In this document: one piece after another, positions 15,865 to 24,665 of the stretch | How positions within the stretch are numbered: the first letter of the stretch is position 1 | Layout of the letters: each line of letters starts with the position of its first letter | DNA from: Bacillus sp. FJAT-27245 | Lineage (GTDB): Bacteria > Bacillota > Bacilli > Bacillales > Cytobacillaceae | Length of the DNA stretch: 44,774 nucleotides | Assembly (NCBI RefSeq): GCF_001273955.1 | Contig: NZ_LIGI01000001.1 | Span: forward strand, 3,677,062-3,721,835 | Direction: 5' to 3' | The notes under the pieces: generated by a model | What the model was told of the DNA's origin: nothing | Database searches by the model: none | What the model saw: the letters and a program-made list of their open reading frames with translations, nothing else | Position numbers and translations under genes: made by a program

Positions 15865-16626
15865 TTAAATACCAGATTTTTTAAGATACTCGCCAAAAGT
15901 GGTTTTTCCTCTTTTTTGAGCCTTGTTTGTGTTTTTACCGTTAATAAAGGCGTTTGAGAGTTTCCCGGGGATCGGTATGCTAATGACTTTTGCTGGTTCA
16001 TTCATTGCTTTAGCCTTCATTAAAGCCATTTCCTTTAAGGTCAATAGTTCCGGGCCGCCAAAGTCATCACTTTTGCCTTGAGGACCTGCATTCAATATAT
16101 CAATTAAATGCCTAGCGAAATCAGATACATCGACACTCTGGAATTTAAACTTTCCCGGAAGGATGTATCTTTTTAAGAGAGGCTTTGATAAAAATAATTG
16201 ATCAACAAAATGGTGAAACTGTGTGCCCCTGACAATTGAATATGGAATTGGACTATTCTTCAACAAATCCTCGGCTTCACATTTTAATTTGTAGTATCTC
16301 ATCGGAATATCTTCAATTCCCACTATGGACGGGTATATAAAATGCTTTACATGCCCCGCTTCCTTCAAAAACCGTTCAAATCCGGTCACCTCGATGATAG
16401 TCGAATCCCTTAAAGGGCTTGTTGCTGCGTGCAGGACCACATCCACATCTTTTAGCGCATCAGTAATGCCTTCACCTGTTTTTAAATCGCAGTACACCCA
16501 TTCAAAGATTCCAGGATACTCCGGCCTTTTCCTGGAGGTTAACCTTATTTCATTATCCGATTCTCTTAAATGGTCTACTAAAGCGGATCCAAGTTTTCCT
16601 GTCGCACCCGTCACCAAAATTTTCAC
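15865..16626 (-). CDS. NmrA-like / SDR-family NAD(P)-binding protein
   Basis: About 253 aa. The N-terminal Rossmann loop VTGATGKLGSALVDHL (G-A-T-G-x-L-G) binds NAD(P); EIRLTSRKRPEY follows the second strand with basic residues that suggest NADP. There is no Y-x3-K catalytic pair in the usual place, as in atypical SDR/NmrA proteins, which often act as redox sensors or quinone reductases. I choose GTG at 16626 (GGAGGG seven bases before it) instead of the longer form. Own terminator downstream. Confidence 0.88.
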   Translation of the reverse strand: MKILVTGATGKLGSALVDHLRESDNEIRLTSRKRPEYPGIFEWVYCDLKTGEGITDALKDVDVVLHAATSPLRDSTIIEVTGFERFLKEAGHVKHFIYPSIVGIEDIPMRYYKLKCEAEDLLKNSPIPYSIVRGTQFHHFVDQLFLSKPLLKRYILPGKFKFQSVDVSDFARHLIDILNAGPQGKSDDFGGPELLTLKEMALMKAKAMNEPAKVISIPIPGKLSNAFINGKNTNKAQKRGKTTFGEYLKKSGI

Positions 16627-16683
16627 TGTATTTCCCTCCAATCCCAAACATCGTACCGATCACTTTATAAAGTATTATTCACC

Positions 16684-16713
16684 AAAAAAAGGCGTATTCC
16701 TTTTAGGAACGCC
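16684..16713 (-). terminator. Minus-strand terminator of the Cys-rich small gene
   Basis: GGCGTTCC pairs with GGAATACGCC around TAAAA; seven T residues follow on the minus strand. Confidence 0.88.
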
Positions 16714-16730
16714 CTTTCTCAAACGAATTC

Positions 16731-16919
16731 TTAACTGCCCGCCTGGCCCATATTTTTCTTGTTCATCAGCTCTTGTACATGCTCCTTTGGGGTCCAGCAG
16801 TTAAATTTATAGGTTGGTTTCGTTTTGTACCCAAGCCGGCTACAGTAGTAGTTCATTCCTGCAGCCATTTTCTCGGCCCGGAAATGCTGGCAGGTCGCAC
16901 AGCAGTGAAAATCTTTCAT
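16731..16919 (-). CDS. Small Cys-rich (zinc-binding-like) protein
   Basis: A 62-aa protein with CCATC (residues 6-10), CSRLG (about 26) and FNCWTPKEH (about 41). The conserved C-x2-C...C...N-C-W-x-P arrangement is one I associate with small unnamed Bacillus proteins and looks like a zinc site. ATG start; the upstream region is AT-rich. It ends 18 nt before its terminator, so it stands alone. Function unknown. Confidence 0.7.
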   Translation of the reverse strand: MKDFHCCATCQHFRAEKMAAGMNYYCSRLGYKTKPTYKFNCWTPKEHVQELMNKKNMGQAGS

Positions 16920-17028
16920 TATAATGCACCCATTTCTTTCGCCAATGAAACAGTAGATCCGTCCCCTGCTTCACTGCTTCAAAGGCCTTATTTAAAAATA
17001 TTAACTCATATCTCCGCATTTGTTGAGT

Positions 17029-17056
17029 ACAGGCACAAGGTTAATTCCATATAGTA
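17029..17056 (+). promoter_or_regulatory. SigK-like promoter of the Gly/Tyr-rich peptide gene
   Basis: CATATAGTA fits the -10 pattern CATAnnnTA; ACA lies 16 nt upstream as the -35 element. It implies late mother-cell expression; SigE cannot be excluded. Confidence 0.45.
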
Positions 17057-17117
17057 GGAGTAAGGTTGCTTGACCCATTCGGCGAAAGCAATGCTATCTA
17101 CTAAAGGAGTGAATGGA

Positions 17118-17288
17118 ATGGGTTATTATCGTTATGGGTACGGTCCTAGGTTCAGGGGATATCCTCCTTACCGTTACGGCCCTGGCTTCCGTGGCTATGG
17201 TTTCGGTCCGGGATTTGCGGGAGGATTTGCCGGAGGATTCCTCGGCGGCTTTACTGGCGCGGCGATTGCTCCACTTTTCTTTTATTAA
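17118..17288 (+). CDS. Small Gly/Tyr/Pro-rich protein, possibly a spore-coat component
   Basis: A 56-aa low-complexity protein. The N-terminal half repeats Y-R-Y-G-Y-G-P and F-R-G-Y; the C-terminal half is a glycine-zipper-like GGFAGGFLGGFTGAAIAP segment that could insert in a membrane. The start at 17118 has AAAGGAG upstream. A SigK-like box precedes it. By composition and promoter it resembles spore-coat and YjcZ-like peptides, but no family is certain. Confidence 0.6.
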   Translation: MGYYRYGYGPRFRGYPPYRYGPGFRGYGFGPGFAGGFAGGFLGGFTGAAIAPLFFY

Positions 17289-17310
17289 AAGAGAGACAGG
17301 AAAGTTTTCA

Positions 17311-17344
17311 AAAAATTGGTCCGCCCAGAATATTCCCGGCGGAC
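17311..17344 (-). terminator. Terminator of the 17358 membrane gene
   Basis: GTCCGCC pairs with GGCGGAC around a 12-nt loop; the minus-strand tail is CAATTTTTTG. It may also end the plus-strand peptide gene. Confidence 0.75.
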
Positions 17345-17357
17345 TTCTTACATACAT

Positions 17358-17771
17358 TCAATCAGGTTTTTTAAAGCTGTCCAACAAAACATATCCAAAA
17401 ATAATCCCTGCCGCTGTTGGGATGGCGGAATATTCCAAAATTGCGAACTCTTTTGCGAGGGGCAAATGCCCTCCAATTTGCGTGTAATATACATATGGCA
17501 GCATCGCAACATACAGTGCAGGGAGCCCTACAGCGACAATTTTAGCCCAATCAAACGTCCATCGCTTTCGTTCCAGAATCTCCAGAATCAGCTTAGGTAG
17601 CCGCAGCACCATCCCGATCACGATTGGAGAGACGACTGCAAAAAATAACAACGGAAGCATTTGATACGTCGCTTCAGCTTCTTTTTTAAGATGAAAGTGG
17701 TACTTCATTCCCATATATAAAATAATGCAGACGAAAAGGGTGCTACCCAGATAATGAAGGAATTTTTTCAT
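17358..17771 (-). CDS. Hypothetical four-helix membrane protein
   Basis: A 137-aa protein with four hydrophobic segments (near residues 5-21, 36-57, 76-93 and 110-130). Its topology, and the LPALYVAMLPYVYYTQIGG stretch, resembles the YVAILPFVYVVAELDD segment of the DUF2975 protein at 5124-5600, so the two may be distant relatives; here no Xre partner is adjacent. ATG with an AGGGGGG site. Function unknown. Confidence 0.65.
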   Translation of the reverse strand: MKKFLHYLGSTLFVCIILYMGMKYHFHLKKEAEATYQMLPLLFFAVVSPIVIGMVLRLPKLILEILERKRWTFDWAKIVAVGLPALYVAMLPYVYYTQIGGHLPLAKEFAILEYSAIPTAAGIIFGYVLLDSFKKPD

Positions 17772-17837
17772 AAAAACCCCCCTTTTTCTAACTATATACG
17801 GAAATGCAGCAATAATGTTCCACTATTTAAAAAGTGG

Positions 17838-18131
17838 TTAGACGGCTTTGTTTTTTGCCATTTTGCGTTTTGCAAATTCAAGTATATATATATTTATCCA
17901 AGCAAGGAGTGGGATTGATACTATCAACTGATAAACATTCGTGTGCCCAAAGCCAAATAACCTTACCTCGTCATTTGTTAGATAGAAAACCCACGTGGCA
18001 GTTCCTAGAAAAATTGTGTTTAAACAAAATGCAACAAACCATGCCAACCACTTCTTGCTTCTCTTTTTTAAAACGAGGACAGAGCCCGCCGCAGATAATA
18101 ATAAGGAAACAAAAATAAGAAAATAAATCAC
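17838..18131 (-). CDS. Hypothetical three-helix membrane protein
   Basis: A 97-aa protein with hydrophobic segments near residues 2-19, 29-50 and 67-85 and a strongly basic C-terminus (EFAKRKMAKNKAV), consistent with a cytoplasmic tail. It starts at GTG with GGGTGGTGGGG upstream. It follows the TPR-like gene by 27 nt on the same strand and may be its operon partner. No family recognised. Confidence 0.6.
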   Translation of the reverse strand: MIYFLIFVSLLLSAAGSVLVLKKRSKKWLAWFVAFCLNTIFLGTATWVFYLTNDEVRLFGFGHTNVYQLIVSIPLLAWINIYILEFAKRKMAKNKAV

Positions 18132-18158
18132 CGCCCCACCACCCTCTCGAAATTTCAG

Positions 18159-18644
18159 TTACTCCCACTTTGGAAGAGAAAGCGTGGCAACTGTATCTAC
18201 GTTTTTAAGCAGCCATGCCTTATCGCCTTCCTTTTGGACTTGTTCTGCAGCCCGCATTCCTAAAGAAATGTGTTCGTCACGCTGCCGCATGTCACCCTCG
18301 ACCGCATATGCACGGGCCAGTGCTTCATACGCGAAACCCAAATCAAAATCGCCAAGGTTATTGGACAAACAAAGGTCCAAGGACTTTTTTGCATGATACA
18401 GGGCAGGTTCAGCTCTGCCCATGAGCGAATAGACCCGTGAAGTTTGCCATTCACCTCTGGCAAACTGCAGGGGCGTTCCTGCTATTCCCCAATGAAACCG
18501 AGAAGCGTGGGCTGCGTTTATCATGTTTTCATCGTCTGCTTCGCTTCGAGTGGGTGTTTCAATTAAATCCCATGTGTAATTGAATAACTCGATTGCTAAT
18601 TTCTTATGTACTTCCTTGTCGACAGTGGTTTTAAATTCGGTCAT
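18159..18644 (-). CDS. TPR-like helical protein
   Basis: A 161-aa soluble protein made of paired helices. The repeats RVYSLMGRAEPALYHAKKSLDL and LGFAYEALARAYAVEGDMRQRDEHI follow the tetratricopeptide pattern (W/L-G-Y-A-F-A-P positions). The HWGIAGTPLQFARGEWQTSRVY segment before the repeats is characteristic of a small conserved group of unknown function. Its ATG directly abuts the stop of the alpha/beta hydrolase (TAA-ATG), so the two are co-translated. A protein-interaction role is likely; the partner is unknown. Confidence 0.75.
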   Translation of the reverse strand: MTEFKTTVDKEVHKKLAIELFNYTWDLIETPTRSEADDENMINAAHASRFHWGIAGTPLQFARGEWQTSRVYSLMGRAEPALYHAKKSLDLCLSNNLGDFDLGFAYEALARAYAVEGDMRQRDEHISLGMRAAEQVQKEGDKAWLLKNVDTVATLSLPKWE

Positions 18645-19607
18645 TTAATTGATAATCCTTTCAGTTTTTTTATAAAGGGCTGTTTTCCCCTCTTGATTCA
18701 CCTTAATCAACTTTTTAATGTTATCTATTACAATCCCTGGGTTTTCAAGATGCACGGAATGCCCTGTGTCTGCCTCAATGTGTTCGGTCGTTTTAGTTAA
18801 ATTCAATAATAATTGCTGTTGTTGTTTCCAACTGCCCGGCTGCTTTTTTGCACTTATCACAATAACCGGTAAATTTTTTCGCAAAGGATGGGCGTTTATA
18901 AGTTGTTTGGCTGACTTCTCTGAATCAAGGTATTCACGATAGGCTGATTGATAAGCGCCTAATGTATAGCCGATGTAGTTTAGCGAGCGGTCATACTTCT
19001 TTTCGAGAAATTTCCTGCCAATTTTCTGTTTAAACATTCTCGGAATACCGACCAGTGATGTAACATATCCCATCGCCACAAGTCGCCTGAATTTCCTGAT
19101 TCGCTTCTTATTTTCAAGTGTTATCACATACTGGCTTTCATGGACTGCATCTTCCAAAACAAGGCCAGCCACCTCATCCGGATACATGCTTGCAAACAAC
19201 CGCATTGAAAGGCCCCCATAGGAATGGCCCACCAAAATATAGGGCGGCTTGATGTTAAGATGAGCCAGCACTTCTCGTATTTCCTCGACGCTATCAAGGG
19301 AAGTCATGGTCTTCCGTCTTGTCCTGCTCCAGCCAAAATTCCCCCTATCGAAGGAAATGACACGGGCAACCTTGGAAATTTCCGGCTGAACATAGCACCA
19401 GTCAATTGAAACCGAGCTAAATCCGGCTTCCAATATTACCGTAATTGGTCCTTCCCCGGTTACAATTGCATGTATATCCGCGTTTTTCGTTTTTATAATC
19501 TGGCCTGGCGGTTCGACTCTGTTTTTTCGATCCATCGCCAAATTCCAGATTGTAAAAGGAAATCCTATCGTTCCTAAAGTATTTCGAAGAATTGTTGGGA
19601 AGATCAT
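18645..19607 (-). CDS. Alpha/beta hydrolase
   Basis: A 320-aa hydrolase. The nucleophile elbow is GHSYGG (Ser near residue 129), the acid lies in LVLEDAVH (about 150-157) and the catalytic His in DTGHSVHLENP (about 286-296). The oxyanion region reads VILEAGFSSVSIDW. A hydrophobic N-terminus (MIFPTILRNTLGTIGFPFTI) may be a membrane anchor. ATG with GGAGGCTAAAC. First gene of a unit with the TPR-like protein. The substrate (ester, peptide or other) is not decidable. Confidence 0.9.
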   Translation of the reverse strand: MIFPTILRNTLGTIGFPFTIWNLAMDRKNRVEPPGQIIKTKNADIHAIVTGEGPITVILEAGFSSVSIDWCYVQPEISKVARVISFDRGNFGWSRTRRKTMTSLDSVEEIREVLAHLNIKPPYILVGHSYGGLSMRLFASMYPDEVAGLVLEDAVHESQYVITLENKKRIRKFRRLVAMGYVTSLVGIPRMFKQKIGRKFLEKKYDRSLNYIGYTLGAYQSAYREYLDSEKSAKQLINAHPLRKNLPVIVISAKKQPGSWKQQQQLLLNLTKTTEHIEADTGHSVHLENPGIVIDNIKKLIKVNQEGKTALYKKTERIIN

Positions 19608-19673
19608 GTTTAGCCTCCATACTATTCAAAGAGTATCAGGAATTTTACTAAGCAAATTATCATGATTGAATCC

Positions 19674-20108
19674 TTACCTTCTGCTAAAATAAGGCCCGCA
19701 CAAACCGATTTCGTGCGTCATGACAAACGTCCAGCGAAACTGTTTATCTACTATGTACATATCATTATCCGTTTCATCAAGTAAATCTAAGGTGTTAAGC
19801 GTTGATGCATTCGCAAGTTGCAATGCGTAATCAGAGTCTTGAAAGAAGATATAACATTCATTTTTCCGCTCATCATTAAATGCAACTTCGGCCTTTTCAC
19901 CTTCAAGACAATCTTTCTTTTTATAACTAAATACATGCCATAAATAACCACAATACCCACCTTGATTAAATAGATAGATTGCCTTTTTTTCTTCGTTACT
20001 TAGATGATTGGCGAAATGGGTTTCCCATTCCTTCCGCAAATACCCTCCCCATTTCGGTAATTCTCTTACCTTAATGTTTTTGTTTTTAAGTATTTCTACT
20101 ATGTTCAT
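19674..20108 (-). CDS. DUF4275 family protein
   Basis: A 144-aa soluble protein. The patterns FNQGGYCGYLWHVFSYKKKDCL and MYIVDKQFRWTFVMTHEIGLCGPYF match the DUF4275 family of Bacillus proteins; its function is unknown. ATG with GGAGGATTGGG upstream. It lies between a metallophosphoesterase and the hydrolase unit, with no visible link to either. Family call from remembered motif; fairly confident. Confidence 0.82.
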   Translation of the reverse strand: MNIVEILKNKNIKVRELPKWGGYLRKEWETHFANHLSNEEKKAIYLFNQGGYCGYLWHVFSYKKKDCLEGEKAEVAFNDERKNECYIFFQDSDYALQLANASTLNTLDLLDETDNDMYIVDKQFRWTFVMTHEIGLCGPYFSRR

Positions 20109-20157
20109 CCCAATCCTCCGAGTTTACCTGGTTACCAGGTTCAATCACCACTCCAAT

Positions 20158-21252
20158 TTATCCAAGACACTCTCTCAAAATCCAGCCAGCCTTGCCGCCT
20201 TTTTTAATCAAGGCATACCCCGAGCATTCCTCATCTATGACAGACATTGTTTCCCCTTTGCTTACACTGATTTGGGCGCAGGATACATCTGCTTTAATCG
20301 TAAAATCTCCATTCTCTTTTTGAATAATATATTCGTTTTTCACATGAATGAGCTTGCCAGATTCCGGTTGCCGGCATAGAGTAAAGAACTCCCCTTTTTC
20401 GACAGGAATGATTGTGTAGAACGGATAATTAATCGAGCCCTTCATTGCTGAATCAGCGGCAAAATCCTTGGTGGCAGCCCTGGTCGGCAGCTTGTCTACA
20501 TACAGATGGGAAAACGAATCGCCTTCCGATGTCCGTTTGATGATAAAGGCGTTTAATTGCCCTGTTGGCTTTATGACGTTGCCGCCGTCAATGGCGATTA
20601 TCTTTTTCGCCTCATCAATAATAGGATTATCGGACGGAATGTCGGTTGAGTAATTCACAACTGGCCAATGCCCAACAACGACAAATTTGCCAGCGCGGTG
20701 CGATTTTTCCAAAAAAGAAGGCATCGCCAGCGCATTGCTTCGCTCGGTTTCCTTCCAATCCTCCCTGTCCTCCAAGCCCGCATGGACAAAGATGTAGCGG
20801 TCCGTTTCAATGGCTGTCGGCAAATTGGCCAACCACTCCAATTCTTTGGAATAGTGGCTGAGCAAAACTTCCTTCACTTCCTGGATGGTCGTTTTTTCAT
20901 CCAGTTGAAAACCGATTTCATCCAGCAACTCCTTGAAATGGGTATTGCCTCGTGCATTCATATAATCCAGCAGCTTCGGGTTTTCCTTTAGAAGATGCTC
21001 CACGAGCGCGTCACAATTCCCTTCAATAACATGCACATTCGGGTTGGTAGCGGCAAGCTTCATCACATGCCGGACAACTTCTTTGCTATTGGCACCTTTT
21101 TCGCATAGATCACCATTAATAATTAAGCAGTCCTCACTGCTAAATTCTGCTTTTTTCAAAAGATCTTTAAAATGGCCGATTTCCCCGTGAATATCAGAGA
21201 TAACAATTACCCTCCCGTTTTCCGGAAGCTTCAATTTTTTTATCTTATCCAA
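20158..21252 (-). CDS. Metallophosphoesterase with C-terminal SH3-like region
   Basis: A 364-aa protein. The calcineurin-like metal-binding blocks are in order: VISDIHGEIGHF (D-x-H-G), LIINGDLCEKG (G-D-x-x-x-x-G), IEGNCDAL (G-N-C-D), IFVHAGLED (V-H-A-G) and VVVGHWPVV (G-H). This is the PrpE/ApaH-like serine/threonine phosphatase layout. The last 100 residues are a separate beta-rich region (VSKGETMSVIDEECSGYALIKKGGKAGWIL) resembling a bacterial SH3 domain. The substrate may be a phosphoprotein or dinucleotide. ATG; monocistronic. Confidence 0.87.
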   Translation of the reverse strand: MDKIKKLKLPENGRVIVISDIHGEIGHFKDLLKKAEFSSEDCLIINGDLCEKGANSKEVVRHVMKLAATNPNVHVIEGNCDALVEHLLKENPKLLDYMNARGNTHFKELLDEIGFQLDEKTTIQEVKEVLLSHYSKELEWLANLPTAIETDRYIFVHAGLEDREDWKETERSNALAMPSFLEKSHRAGKFVVVGHWPVVNYSTDIPSDNPIIDEAKKIIAIDGGNVIKPTGQLNAFIIKRTSEGDSFSHLYVDKLPTRAATKDFAADSAMKGSINYPFYTIIPVEKGEFFTLCRQPESGKLIHVKNEYIIQKENGDFTIKADVSCAQISVSKGETMSVIDEECSGYALIKKGGKAGWILRECLG

Positions 21253-21332
21253 AGTGTTCTTCCCCTCATATGTATCCTTCTTTTTGTAAAAATAGTGTCG
21301 AAACTCAATACACCTTTGTTATAAAATTCCAC

Positions 21333-21364
21333 AAAAAAAGCGATAATCCTTTAATGGACTTCGC
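21333..21364 (-). terminator. Minus-strand terminator of the 21411 gene
   Basis: GCGAAGTCC pairs with GGATTATCGC around ATTAA with one bulge; seven T residues follow. The stem is like that at 4805-4836. Confidence 0.8.
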
Positions 21365-21410
21365 ATTTGAAAAAAAGCTTGTCATATTGGCTGCTCAGTA
21401 TTTCCTCCCG

Positions 21411-21713
21411 TTAAAAGTCTACTCCACTAAAGGTATTTAACAAATATAGGAGAACAAAATAACCACACGTCATAATTAAAACAACACCTACAAACAAGTC
21501 ACCAACTATTTCTAATTTGGCCGTTTTGCTTTGAATTCCTTTAATACCGTTTATGAAGCAAAAAACAGCATATAAAAATAGAGAAATGGCCAAGTCCAAA
21601 AATGTGTCAGAACTAAAGATGGCCCCTTTTATACCGAAGAACAAGATTAAAATGATAAGAAGCTTGTTCATGTATACAAGGGGGTTGTTCAAGTTGGAGT
21701 CCCACCGCGTCAT
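21411..21713 (-). CDS. Hypothetical three-helix membrane protein
   Basis: About 100 aa with hydrophobic stretches near residues 14-32, 38-53 and 68-92. I place the start at the ATG at 21713 (MTRWDSN), behind GGGAGGTG; the spacing of 12 is long, so a non-ATG start between is possible. The longer form to 21761 lacks a ribosome site. No family recognised; terminator downstream. Confidence 0.6.
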   Translation of the reverse strand: MTRWDSNLNNPLVYMNKLLIILILFFGIKGAIFSSDTFLDLAISLFLYAVFCFINGIKGIQSKTAKLEIVGDLFVGVVLIMTCGYFVLLYLLNTFSGVDF

Positions 21714-21821
21714 TACCAGCTTATTCACCTCCCGAAGACTTAAATCCTGTTTAATTCCCAATAACTACTTTTTCAAGCCATCTACGCTAAATCCCTCAAC
21801 ATAACTATGGCGATATCCTTT

Positions 21822-22097
21822 TCAAAAGCTTAAAAACACTTCATTCCGAATAATGCTTAACCCTTTCCCAGTTGGCTTCCGCATTGTCTGGTTTTTTCCA
21901 GATCTCCCGCTCCTTTTGTCATAGAGATAAAGCCAGCCCTCGTTAACGACCAATTCCAAGCTTCCCTCTGTGTTTTGGTCGACACTGATGTGTTGCGGAT
22001 AATTACTCGAAGAAGAGATAATTGCATTGGATAAATGCCAAATTGATAGAAGCACACAAACACCCAGGGCAATTATGGAAGCTGCTAACTGCTCCAT
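21822..22097 (-). CDS. Hypothetical single-pass membrane protein
   Basis: A 91-aa protein: one N-terminal helix (MEQLAASIIALGVCVLLSIW) that could be a signal-anchor, then a hydrophilic beta-like domain (GSLELVVNEGWLYLYDKRSGRSG). The ATG has a strong GGGGGGTC site. No family recognised. It lies alone between the NUDIX gene and the 21411 gene, all on the minus strand. Confidence 0.6.
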   Translation of the reverse strand: MEQLAASIIALGVCVLLSIWHLSNAIISSSSNYPQHISVDQNTEGSLELVVNEGWLYLYDKRSGRSGKNQTMRKPTGKGLSIIRNEVFLSF

Positions 22098-22195
22098 TTT
22101 GACCCCCCCTACAAAATTACTAAAATTCCTTTAGCATATTTTCGCCGTGGTCAACTTTTGCAACTTTTCCAAACTGAACCAACCAAAAATATTAA

Positions 22196-22636
22196 TTACA
22201 AAACCGGAGCAGGGTTCCCTCCGACCAATTTATCAGCAAGCCTAACATAATCCTTCAAATACATCGGTATATTGGGATGGCCCGCGATATCCTGAGTTGT
22301 CATCCAGACAATCTCATCCACTTCATCTGGACATTTCGCAAAAGCCTCACCAGATTTATAGTCGCAAAGGAACACGATATTTACGACAGCCAGCCCGTTA
22401 TCCGTTACAAAGGAAGTACTTGTAACGTATCGCAGATTATCGACTTCAACCCCCACTTCTTCAGCAATCTCCCGGTGAAGTGTTTTTTCCAAGATATCAA
22501 TTGAGGCACCTTCCTTCTCCACCTTGCCGCCGACAAGGGAAAGTGTGCCCCCGGCATGTTCCTCTTTCTCACTGCGTTTAATTAACAGCCATTTTCCACC
22601 CTTATTAATAGCGCCTTCTACATTTACGATAAACAT
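22196..22636 (-). CDS. NUDIX hydrolase
   Basis: About 146 aa. The Nudix box starts at GGKVEKEGASIDILEKTL and continues HREIAEEVGVE: the R-E-x2-E-E-x-G core is intact, with a loop slightly longer than the standard seven residues. The VNVEGAINKGGKWLLIKRSEKE strand pair precedes it. ATG at 22636 is preferred (GGAGGG upstream) over the one at 22651. It is distinct from the NUDIX protein at 13689-14171; the substrate is unknown. Confidence 0.88.
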   Translation of the reverse strand: MFIVNVEGAINKGGKWLLIKRSEKEEHAGGTLSLVGGKVEKEGASIDILEKTLHREIAEEVGVEVDNLRYVTSTSFVTDNGLAVVNIVFLCDYKSGEAFAKCPDEVDEIVWMTTQDIAGHPNIPMYLKDYVRLADKLVGGNPAPVL

Positions 22637-22679
22637 ACGGATACCCTCCATAAAATGTTTGGTTGCTAACTATTCAATT

Positions 22680-23612
22680 TTACTTGTTCAAATTATTTTC
22701 TAGTAAATACCCCTTGCTCCAGGTGCCAACAAGCATGTATTGATCATTCTGGCTGAACTCGGCAAAACAGGCATAAGGAATGTTTACCACCAAAATTGGT
22801 TCAAGGTCTTCAATCCTTAAAATAATCACCCCATTACTATACGCCACTATAATCCATTGCCCATCATTAGACTGGTGAATATGACAGAAGTACCCGAAGT
22901 TTTCACGTTTATCCTCATCCAGGATCTGCTTTTTCCTTACATCCTTAGTAAATGCCGAATCAACTATTGTTAGTTCAAAATCCATTATCAAGATGTAAAC
23001 TTGATGATTCGCGTCAAATAAAGCTGCATTCCAAACTAAGTTTAAGGGATTATCCATTAATTTTATTTCCGGCTTACTTTTAGCTGTTTCAACCCGTAAG
23101 AGTTTATATTCCCGGTAATCAGTCTGGCTATTAATATGACTCCACGTAAAGAGATGTGATTTTTCAAGCGGAAGCGACTGATTGTAATAAAACAAGGTAC
23201 CCGGTGCTTGATAGTCTGTAAGCAACTCGAATTTGCCGTTTTCAGGATTGATTAATGCCAGCTGGACTCCTCCTTCGGTTTGAACAGAATCAAGGATAAC
23301 CATCGACTCATCCACGGCTCCGAAGTCCCCTTCAACCAATTTAGGTGATTTAGTACTTTTTGGTTTAAAATCGGAAGTTTCATAAACATATAAAGTTCCA
23401 TTGGTGCTTTTTATGTATAGGCAATCCCCGTTTTGTGAGAACTGTATCGAACCAGGATGCTTAGGTTTAGTTAGTTCCGCTACTTTTTCCCATGATTCCG
23501 TTTTATAAATTACGGTTTTTCCTCCCATTATATGAGCAAGAAAACGAAGGTCATTTGATACTTTTATTTGATAGGACGTTTTAAATTCTTTCATTACTTT
23601 CATTTGAAACAT
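22680..23612 (-). CDS. WD40-like beta-propeller protein
   Basis: A 310-aa cytoplasmic protein without signal peptide. It has repeated blades of the type DLRFLAHIMGGKTVIYKTESWEKV, then GDCLYIKSTNGTLYVYETSDFK, and at the end QWIIVAYSNGVIILRIEDL and QYMLVGTWSKGYLLENN. No enzyme motif is visible. ATG with AAAGGAGC ten bases upstream. Likely a protein-interaction platform. It is divergent from the dioxygenase gene; the space between holds a small hairpin (CTTAAAAG/CTTTTAAG at about 23685-23712). Confidence 0.75.
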   Translation of the reverse strand: MFQMKVMKEFKTSYQIKVSNDLRFLAHIMGGKTVIYKTESWEKVAELTKPKHPGSIQFSQNGDCLYIKSTNGTLYVYETSDFKPKSTKSPKLVEGDFGAVDESMVILDSVQTEGGVQLALINPENGKFELLTDYQAPGTLFYYNQSLPLEKSHLFTWSHINSQTDYREYKLLRVETAKSKPEIKLMDNPLNLVWNAALFDANHQVYILIMDFELTIVDSAFTKDVRKKQILDEDKRENFGYFCHIHQSNDGQWIIVAYSNGVIILRIEDLEPILVVNIPYACFAEFSQNDQYMLVGTWSKGYLLENNLNK

Positions 23613-23749
23613 ACAGTCTGGCTCCTTTTTTATCCCATTATATGTTATTCGACTTACACTTCAATTTATCCTATTAAAATTACTTAAAAGAAGGATTCTC
23701 CCCCCTTTTAAGCAAATTAGTATTAAAACTCTTTAAGGTGGTTGTGTTG

Positions 23750-24559
23750 ATGAATCCATTTGTATTTGCGTGCATTACTCCGCACGGAGGCGAGATTATT
23801 CCCGAATTGCAAGGTGCCAAGCCTGAACGGATGGCGAAAACGAGAGAAAATATGGTGAGGCTCGGAGAATGGATGAGCAGTGCCAGGCCGGATAGTTTAG
23901 TCGTGTTGACACCGCACGGGACAAGAATTGACGGCCGATTTTCCATAGCCAATTCGGAAAGGATGGAAGGATTTTTAGAAGAAAATGAAGCAAGCTTTTC
24001 GATGGAAAAGAAGGTCGACCGGGAGCTTGCCAGAATGATTAACGAACAGGCGGCTGTAGACGGGGTGCCGGCATCGACAATCAATTATGGAACGTCCGCT
24101 GGTCCGATTTCCTGCCTTCCACTCGACTGGGGAGCAATGGTGCCGCTCCGTTTTATGCCGGATGTCCCGGTTATTGTGATTACGCCTTCAAGGGAAATGG
24201 CCTTCGAGCAACACCTTGCTTTTGGAAAAGCCTTACGGACAGCCGTGGAGAGATCGGGGAAGCGGGTTGGATTGATTGCAAGCTGTGATTGGGCACATGC
24301 CCATGACGCCGATGGCCCGTACGGCTTTGATCCTGCCGCGCGCAAATTCGATGGGGAAACGGTTGAATTGATCAAATCGAATAATCTTGAAAAAATGGCT
24401 GAATTCGAGGAGGACTTTATTGAAGCAGCCAAGCCGGACGGAATCTGGCAAACGTTGATTCTTGCCGGGGCCATTCCGTTTAAAGAGAGAAAAGCCGAGT
24501 TCCTTTCTTACGAAGTTCCAACTTATTTCGGGGTGATTTGTGCGGGTTACCGTGCCTGA
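23750..24559 (+). CDS. Class III extradiol dioxygenase (LigB superfamily) subunit B-like protein
   Basis: About 269 aa of the LigB/DODA superfamily, non-heme Fe(II) ring-cleavage dioxygenases. Candidate metal ligands: His in ITPHGGEI (near the N-terminus), His in VLTPHGTRID (about residue 57) and the acid in NEASF or DWAHAHD (about 184-191), which also carries conserved His. ATG at 23750 is preferred, because AAGGTGG lies eight bases before it. It stands alone, without obvious aromatic-catabolism partners, so an AMMECR1/MEMO-like role is also possible. Confidence 0.85.
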   Translation: MNPFVFACITPHGGEIIPELQGAKPERMAKTRENMVRLGEWMSSARPDSLVVLTPHGTRIDGRFSIANSERMEGFLEENEASFSMEKKVDRELARMINEQAAVDGVPASTINYGTSAGPISCLPLDWGAMVPLRFMPDVPVIVITPSREMAFEQHLAFGKALRTAVERSGKRVGLIASCDWAHAHDADGPYGFDPAARKFDGETVELIKSNNLEKMAEFEEDFIEAAKPDGIWQTLILAGAIPFKERKAEFLSYEVPTYFGVICAGYRA

Positions 24560-24569
24560 GAAAATGAAT

Positions 24570-24600
24570 GAGTGGCATTCGGAATATCCGATTGCCACTC
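24570..24600. terminator. Hairpin after the dioxygenase gene
   Basis: GAGTGGCA-TTCGG pairs with CCGA-TTGCCACTC around a 5-nt loop (about 12 bp). The T tract is weak on both sides. A second small hairpin (GGAGAGAT/ATCTCTCC) follows at about 24611-24636. Confidence 0.6.
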
Positions 24601-24665
24601 ACCTTTACGGAGAGATGACAGCTACAATCTCTCCTAAAGTTTGAGTTTTCAAAGCAAACTTATTC